Positions 58,398-64,000 of a stretch of 64,000 bases of DNA are shown here, in pieces. The DNA is from Varroa destructor (taxonomy: Eukaryota > Arthropoda > Arachnida > Mesostigmata > Varroidae): contig NW_019211456.1 in NCBI RefSeq assembly GCF_002443255.2, forward strand, positions 18,585,557-18,649,556, in the 5' to 3' direction. A program made the position numbers and the translations under genes. The notes below the pieces were generated by a model. That model searched no databases. It was not told the origin of the DNA and saw nothing but the letters and a program-made list of their open reading frames with translations. The first letter of the stretch is position 1. Each line of letters opens with the position of its first letter.

Positions 58398-58979
58398 TCA
58401 CTCCATAAGCCCCATAATTTCCACGACATGCTTATCAAAGGTATCTTTTTTCGGCTCTGAATTACTGCTAACGGTCGTACGTGTTCGACTCGATTCACAT
58501 CGATCCGTGGAAGACCGCTTCGTATCAGAGGCACCTTCGATGGGCTGAAATTCACTGGACTTAAGATTTTCTCTGAACGCACCTCTAGTCGCGTAGTTCT
58601 GCAGTCGACCCTGTGCGGCAGCCTTCGCTTCGCTGTCGCGTCGCCATCTTGTCCATGCTTGCCCTAATACTTTCTCCTCTTCGGTAGGCTCTCTGAGCTT
58701 GTACTGGTAGTAATTTGACCAGGGTGTCTTTTCCCTTTTGCGTGAGCTGCCCGCACTCAGAGTACCATAATGAGCCAACGGCTTGAAATGACTGCGGCCA
58801 AAACGTATTGAATGCCTGTTGAACGCTAATGGATACACCTGTCGGCGTCTACAAGTTTGCATAAACGGGTTGACAGGGTAGAAGGCACCTTGCCCACTGT
58901 AATTTGTATTCCTGCAACTAAATGTGCAGTCATCGTCGTCCGAAGAATAGGAGAACCTCTGATCGGTTAGTGTGTACAT
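58398..58979 (-). CDS. Unrecognised protein of 193 residues (single exon or last exon)
   Basis: ATG at 58977-58979 to TGA at 58398-58400. The protein starts acidic/serine-rich (MYTLTDQRFSYSSDDDD), has a few cysteines, then a strongly basic and aromatic middle (PWSNYYQYKLREPTEEEKVL, AWTRWRRDSEAKAAAQGRLQ) and a Ser/Thr/Arg-rich disordered end (…EPKKDTFDKHVVEIMGLME). No signal peptide or membrane segment. Codon use and charge patterning look coding. An acceptor-like tctacag sits 13 bases before the ATG, and the frame is open back to it, so this may instead be a terminal exon of a gene with exons to the right. Family unknown; a cytoplasmic or nuclear protein is a guess. Confidence 0.5.
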   Translation of the reverse strand: MYTLTDQRFSYSSDDDDCTFSCRNTNYSGQGAFYPVNPFMQTCRRRQVYPLAFNRHSIRFGRSHFKPLAHYGTLSAGSSRKREKTPWSNYYQYKLREPTEEEKVLGQAWTRWRRDSEAKAAAQGRLQNYATRGAFRENLKSSEFQPIEGASDTKRSSTDRCESSRTRTTVSSNSEPKKDTFDKHVVEIMGLME

Positions 58980-58999
58980 CACTTTTTTGAATCTGTAGA

Positions 59000-61900
59000 C
59001 GATAAGATATATATTCGTTAGGTCTTATGCTGTAGCCACTGCTCTACGTGTACAAAACTACTGTTGAACTTCATCGAATTCACCATGCAGGATTAACTAG
59101 TTAGTGAAGGACGGATTGAATGGAGGGCTAATTCCGTGTTATGCATACTATCAGTTTAGCTGACGAGATGCTCGTAAACAAAAAGCCGATTATCGTTGCT
59201 TTATTACCAAATTAATTATATATTACCAATGCATATGAAAATAGGATCGACTATTTTTACGAGCATGATCCCACTGAATCAAACTGCACGTGTTAAATAG
59301 CCATATTGGAAGGTGGAACCGTTTCTGTCAATCCAATATAACGACGATGTCGTCAAGAATACCGAACACTGGCGTACGTACCTGCTGTGAATTGTCCTAC
59401 AACTATTAGCACGAGCAGCTATACAGTAAGTATAATTATTATTGTTAGCAGAAGTACACAGCTGGACTATACGTAGTTAGTGGAAGGAAGTAGAGAAAAG
59501 AGTTCCGTTAATTTGGAGTGCAAAAATATTACCGAGAGCTTACTCTAATGCTGATAAAGCACTTTCTATTTACGTACATAGTATATCTCTGTTCGTTCCA
59601 TTGTATGTGTATGAGGAATCTGTAAAAGATGTAACAAGGATAACTTGCTTCAGCAGACGTTCGTTCACTTTGCGTGCTTGAAATACGGCGTTCTATGGTT
59701 CTTTCTGCTCCAGCATATTCTGTTGTTCTGTACCGGTCAACGTAAGCGACGGACTAGTGAATTATAAGCGGCAGTATTTTCTTAGTTCGATAGGATGCCG
59801 TAGTCAACGCCGCCTCTCGAAGTGGTTTCAATAGTTGGTAATAGTGTGTATCGGAAGTTATCGTATATTAGGTACCTGTCCACCTAAATATTGACGCCTG
59901 GTACCCGTTGCTTCAGACGAAATGGGGTAGCTGAAAAATATAGTCCAATAGGTAAATGGCATGTAAAGTTCAGCTATTTTCAGGCAACATCTAACGAGGT
60001 TTATCAGTAAAAGCTTACCAATTGTATTGTTAACTAATCACTGGTACGCAAAGACAGTCCATGGGGTAGGTGGTATTTTGTACTAGTAGCGAATATGTAA
60101 ATATGGTTGATGAAGCTGGGTATTTATTTGTGCCTAATTGATCTCATTTCGACAATTCTTATTATTATAAAATATTATCAATCGCATTTCATTTAGATAA
60201 AAGCTGTTAAGTATTTCTTTGTCAGTCAACCGACGAAAGTAGTAGGCGCCCATCGGTTACCCCACAGTTGTGTCAAACCTATCGAACCGACGGCACAGGG
60301 ACTGAGGGACATTGGTGAGATGCGCGACTGGGTTGACCGAATGTAAATTATTTGCCACCGTCCAGCGAACGTTATGAAACAAGATATGGCAGTGGCAATA
60401 CGACCAGTCGTGCCACCTAAAACCCGCAAATAGACCCAAGCACTGCACTGATCCGCTTGAACTAGTTCAACTTCGTCACGATGTTCGTCATGATGATGAT
60501 GATAATAACAACAATTGTAATAACCAGAACAACGAATAATTGAAAGCGAACCAGTGTTAAAAGTAAGACTTAGAAAAGCAGTACAAACAAGACAACTACG
60601 ACTAGGGCTGTGCGGGATTTCGCCCAGTCTACCGCCAAAGCGGCTTGAGTATTTATGCAAGTAATATACTTCGAAGTTGCGTTACGTTGTCGTAATTTAA
60701 AGGATGACAATTGCATTTCTGTCGGTCGTTGATAGACGTTTTCTTTATTATCAGCGTCATAATTTACAAGGTAACGTTCATCATTAGCGCTTCGTACTCC
60801 GCTTTCAGTATCATACAGTAATGAACATTGATTGAATACACAATGCACCCGTCTCATACATTTTATACATCTATGTAGAACATCTTCATGAATCTAATAT
60901 ACAACAAGCCCAAAAAAGGCCGGCATAGTTTGCAGCGTTTGGCGTGTGGACAATATTGAGAGTTTTTCCATAGAGCTTTTCCTGGGCAAGGAATCGTAGA
61001 CTACCACTAGCAATCAAGTAGCCGTCAGATGGCTGTAGGCCATAATCTTGATTGTAAACCGCAGTTGTTCGGTGCAAAAGCATACGCTTACATACGCATC
61101 TATCGTAAAAACAACACTGATGTTAACAGTACTAACAACCGCGCAAGGTGCCAAGTTTTACATACGTATAATAAAAACAGTGGTCCGCTTCAAATTCGAA
61201 TGGTAATTAATGGTACAATATACAAGATGAGCCCAAAGATATGCATACGACCACTTGATATTCTAGGTAATTAGCTTGTTAATTGAAACGGCAATTAAAA
61301 AATAACAGTAACTAAAGTAAACCATATCAACCGAAGTACTAAAGTATAATACTGAGAAAAGGGCGCAATAAAACGTAACAAACTGTAGCAACAATATTAC
61401 ATGCCTATACAGAACAACTATCTGCGCATAAATACACAAGTATATATATATATATATATATTAGCTTCTATTATTTATTGCCGTTTAGGCAGGCTACACT
61501 TAAAATATAAAAAATCATAGGGTTACGTAAAAATGACGTAAAGGAAGATTTAGCCCAACGGTAACAATCTGATTGCATATAGAGGTTGCCATAAGCGGCA
61601 ATCGTCTTATTGTAATCCATACGAAGAGAATAAAGAGAACATTCAAAAAGGGAAATCATACGAATTGGTCTGTTTGCGCTGAGTCGATCTGAATTCAAGA
61701 AAGAATCCAAAGAGCCAACTTCGATTAGAAGTTTTGACTGGAACATACTTATATCTAAACAGACACGTGTAAGCAAGAGAACGAAAGCTAACCAACTTCT
61801 AGTATTGAATCTTGAGTGCGTAATGCAAAAATCGCATCCATTTAAAACTATTGACACACGATCGATTTGGTCATTTCTCAGACTAGTACGATATATGCAG

Positions 61901-62440
61901 GCATACTAAATATATACGAATAAATGAATTATATGGAGTAGATTCACTGGCATTAAATGATCTTTCTTAATTGGCTTGGATAGTACTGCTCTAAGCGGTT
62001 ATTCTTAGATCGGCATACAAGTGATCTCAAGATGAATCTCGCTAAACAAAACTAGTATGTACAAGGCTGTAACTAGAATTATCGCTTAAGTTAAAAAGTA
62101 ACTTGGCAGACCTATCTAATGAGGAACATGCTGTTCAGCCAAGTTTCCGGAACAGTGAAGTCATTTGCTTTGTTTCAAACGTGCGATGATAAAATCGAAT
62201 AAGCATTGACACGACTGATCTGTATCTATTAGACAAATGATAAACGTTAGGATTTTACTAATTCGAACCATATCTAACAGTATGTTACTATACGAAAAAT
62301 CTCATCTATAGCGTACTGGTCAAAATAAGATTTTTCAATATTGTGACAATGCTTCTTCATGCCGACTGTGATACTGCCTTTAAGCGTTAGAATTAAATAA
62401 GAGGCTTTTAATAGTTCGAAAAATAAAGCGTGAAATTCGG
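59000..62440. other. Non-coding stretch, no exon recognised
   Basis: AT-rich DNA. Minus-strand open frames at 60226-60660 (overlapping 60570-60857 in another frame) are long, but neither reads like a known protein. A (TA)n tract lies at 61441-61461. The region may be an intron if the 58398 exon belongs to a longer gene. Confidence 0.45.
61441..61461. repeat. Microsatellite (TA)n
   Basis: About ten TA units. Confidence 0.9.
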
Positions 62441-62443
62441 TGA

Positions 62444-62653
62444 AGAGCTAACTATCAAGCAGCAATCCTAAAGATTACTGATCCATCTCCTGCATTTGTA
62501 TTAAGCTCTCTTCGGCATTTGGCTTTCAGCCTACCCCGTTGTCATAATCCTTATGAAGAAGAAGAACATCTTCACAGCTTTACGCCGCCGTATGTGCAAA
62601 ACGTCAATCTGAAGGTCCGCATACGCGACGGCTTACTGTACTTGTGGGAATAA
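62444..62653 (+). CDS. Possible plus-strand exon ending in TAA, unrecognised
   Basis: A stop-free frame of 69 codons with a good acceptor (tttggctttcag) inside it, which would start the exon at 62530 and encode PRCHNPYEEEEHLHSFTPPY then VQNVNLKVRIRDGLLYLWE before TAA at 62651-62653. The composition (acidic run, proline, alternating hydrophobics) looks coding, but there is no upstream partner exon and no ATG. Low confidence. Confidence 0.2.
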   Translation, partial: RANYQAAILKITDPSPAFVLSSLRHLAFSLPRCHNPYEEEEHLHSFTPPYVQNVNLKVRIRDGLLYLWE

Positions 62654-62938
62654 ATTCGGCTTTTTCTACACTTGAACTGAAAGCATTTGTTTGTTGCCAT
62701 GCTTCGTGCGTCAAAGATAGAGAGGTCTATCACATAATGTATCTGCGGCTCTTACGACTGCTAATCTAGGGGACGTTCAGAAGATCAGCCGCATTTTGTT
62801 GTGCGGTCTTGGGAATGCCAGTCCGTTACCTCAGCCATTGGCGGTGGGCAACAAAAAACAACACATCACATCATAGGCAATAGAAATGGCGTTCTTCAAA
62901 GTAATGCAGTGCACCTTACGTTACATGTTTGGCTGAAA

Positions 62939-62944
62939 TTTATT
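62939..62944 (-). terminator. Poly(A) signal AATAAA of the right-edge gene
   Basis: A canonical AATAAA on the minus strand about 30 bases past the TGA at 62975. Its position strongly supports 62975-63211 as a true last exon. Confidence 0.55.
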
Positions 62945-62974
62945 TAAAATACAGCCATTTTTGCAGCACTAACT

Positions 62975-63211
62975 TCATGTCAGGTTACTGCTGTGAACGG
63001 TAGCAGCCTGCGCTGACGGCGCTCCGAAGAGACAGTTGTAAATGCGCCTGCCGGTAGACGGAAGAGAAATAGAAGACATGTTGCTGTTCCCACTTTGGCC
63101 ATTTCTCAGAGCTGATAAACTTTGATAGAGACGCGTGTACCACTTAGTGGATGACGCTCTCACCAACGCTGCAGCATCTTCTGGTGGTGACATTCTAGAT
63201 ATAGGAAAATC
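62975..63211 (-). CDS. Last exon of a minus-strand gene running off the right edge (possible ABCC-type transporter tail)
   Basis: The acceptor gacattttag opens a frame of 78 residues (DFPISRMSPPEDAAALVRAS, then TKWYTRLYQSL, a Ser/Asn-rich stretch, GRRIYNCLFGAPSAQ, ending SSNLT) with TGA at 62975-62977 and AATAAA soon after. The pattern M-x-x-x-x-D-A-A-A-L-x-x-x-(A/S)-x-x-x-Y-x-R recalls the tail after the second nucleotide-binding domain of MRP4-like ABC transporters. That is a remembered resemblance, not a search result. The exon joins upstream in phase 0. An ATG at 63191-63193 also lies in the frame, so a short independent start cannot be excluded. Confidence 0.5.
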   Translation of the reverse strand, partial: DFPISRMSPPEDAAALVRASSTKWYTRLYQSLSALRNGQSGNSNMSSISLPSTGRRIYNCLFGAPSAQAATVHSSNLT

Positions 63212-63519
63212 CTAAAATGTCAAGTAAAACGTATAGTTAATGGAAATAATTGGTAAGGTGTTTGTTAACGTACATATACACATTTAATTGCGTTCCACTA
63301 GACTTTTTCTAATGCTGAAAAAGGCTTTTTTTTGTTACTTACTTCGACAACAGAAACCCCGACGATCTAAGATTATCGCGCAGACTGGAGAGACTCAAAT
63401 TGATTTTTGATCACACGGTTCATTGTGCATATAACACGGGTCAATTAACAGGCTATAGGTAACAAATAAAAAGTAGATTTCAAATTGGATAAGCAAAACG
63501 TAGTTTTGTTTTGGCATAC

Positions 63520-63628
63520 TAATCAACAAGCGCGGCGTGCCTGTTTCGATGATGGAACGGCCATCGATGATCACAAGCATATGATTGAGAAACAAGTTAA
63601 TCATGGTTGAAGATTGGCCGATTACTCT
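63520..63628 (-). CDS. Weak ABC-transporter-like exon fragment
   Basis: The minus-strand frame reads STMINLF then LVIIDGRSIIETGTPRLLI, similar to the segment after the H-loop of ABC nucleotide-binding domains (…D-G-R-I-V-E-x-G-T-P-x-x-L-L). It lies directly upstream of the possible ABCC tail at 62975-63211, which is the right order. Against it: the usual H-loop His is not seen, and the donor (ATTA|GTATGC) leaves one base over while the next exon needs none. It may be a pseudogene, part of a different exon structure, or chance. Confidence 0.25.
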
Positions 63629-64000
63629 CTGTCGACTTTAACCAAAAATAATGTTTGAAAAACATCATCTTGATAGAACGTGTTACTTGTACTGTCAATA
63701 TATTTTTTAAAACTTCCGCCAAGGGATCTTAATGAGTTTTGTGATACATTGTAGCAAGCGTGCATCAGGTGACACATTTTCCACTTTCCGTTTTGCGAAA
63801 GATGACGCCAGTCACTTCAAGTAACGTATGGCCCATGCAGATGCCTTAAGCATTCTAAGCAGGGCACCCTTAGTCACCTGGAACGGGGGCTTTGCTCGGA
63901 GGAGAGCCAAGAAATTAACTTAAGTAGATCTTATGTTAAACCACTCGTCATTTACAATAGACTCTTTGGAAATTGTAATCGTTAAGGGATCCACGTAGGA

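Noticed and set aside
60226..60857. Two overlapping minus-strand open frames of 144 and 95 codons
   Set aside because: They overlap in different frames, include a low-complexity His/Tyr run from a trinucleotide tract, have no convincing splice partners and resemble no protein I know. Kept as unexplained.

Overview
This window is animal nuclear DNA. Its genes are split by many small GT-AG introns (one is GC-AG), it is AT-rich, it carries long (TA)n microsatellites, and it has a 100-N assembly gap. The two recognisable genes are a kainate-type ionotropic glutamate receptor and the ER folding sensor UDP-glucose:glycoprotein glucosyltransferase (UGGT). The receptor points to an animal with glutamatergic synapses. 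Compact exons with kilobase introns suggest an arthropod, possibly a mite or tick. That is an inference; nothing here proves the species.

Layout, left to right. (1) 781-886 (+) may be the last exon of a gene entering from the left; the next ~3 kb shows nothing but a hairpin. (2) 4141-8978 (-) is a complete three-exon gene for a secreted protein of about 1051 residues, with a TATA box upstream. It has a signal peptide, a basic N-terminal part, a Ser/Thr/Pro-rich mucin-like middle and a C-terminal helical-repeat region. I recognise no family and consider it the most novel item here. (3) 9.1-15.2 kb is non-coding; a CpG-rich patch near 12.2-12.57 kb may be the receptor promoter or a 5' UTR exon. 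(4) 15210-26224 (+) is the glutamate receptor, with at least 15 coding exons that join in frame to about 938 residues. One junction in the amino-terminal domain is unresolved. (5) 26.3-35.8 kb is mostly empty, with one orphan coding exon at 29166-29414 (-). (6) 35848-49249 (-) is UGGT, with 29 coding exons giving 1495 residues in one continuous frame, ending in the ER-retrieval-like tetrapeptide HTEL. Its signal-peptide exon is not settled. (7) 49.6-58.4 kb has no recognisable gene, but holds a CCAAT-containing GC-rich patch, G-runs and two perfect hairpins. (8) 58398-58979 (-) is an unrecognised open frame of 193 residues. (9) 62975-63211 (-) is a last exon with a good poly(A) signal, belonging to a gene that runs off the right edge. 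Faint resemblance suggests an ABC transporter of the C subfamily, at low confidence.

The genes do not form a pathway: the receptor acts at the plasma membrane and UGGT in the ER lumen. The receptor (+) and UGGT (-) are convergent. I found no rRNA, no intact tRNA, no CRISPR array and no intact transposon. All exon borders were placed by eye, using splice signals, reading-frame phase and remembered family conservation.
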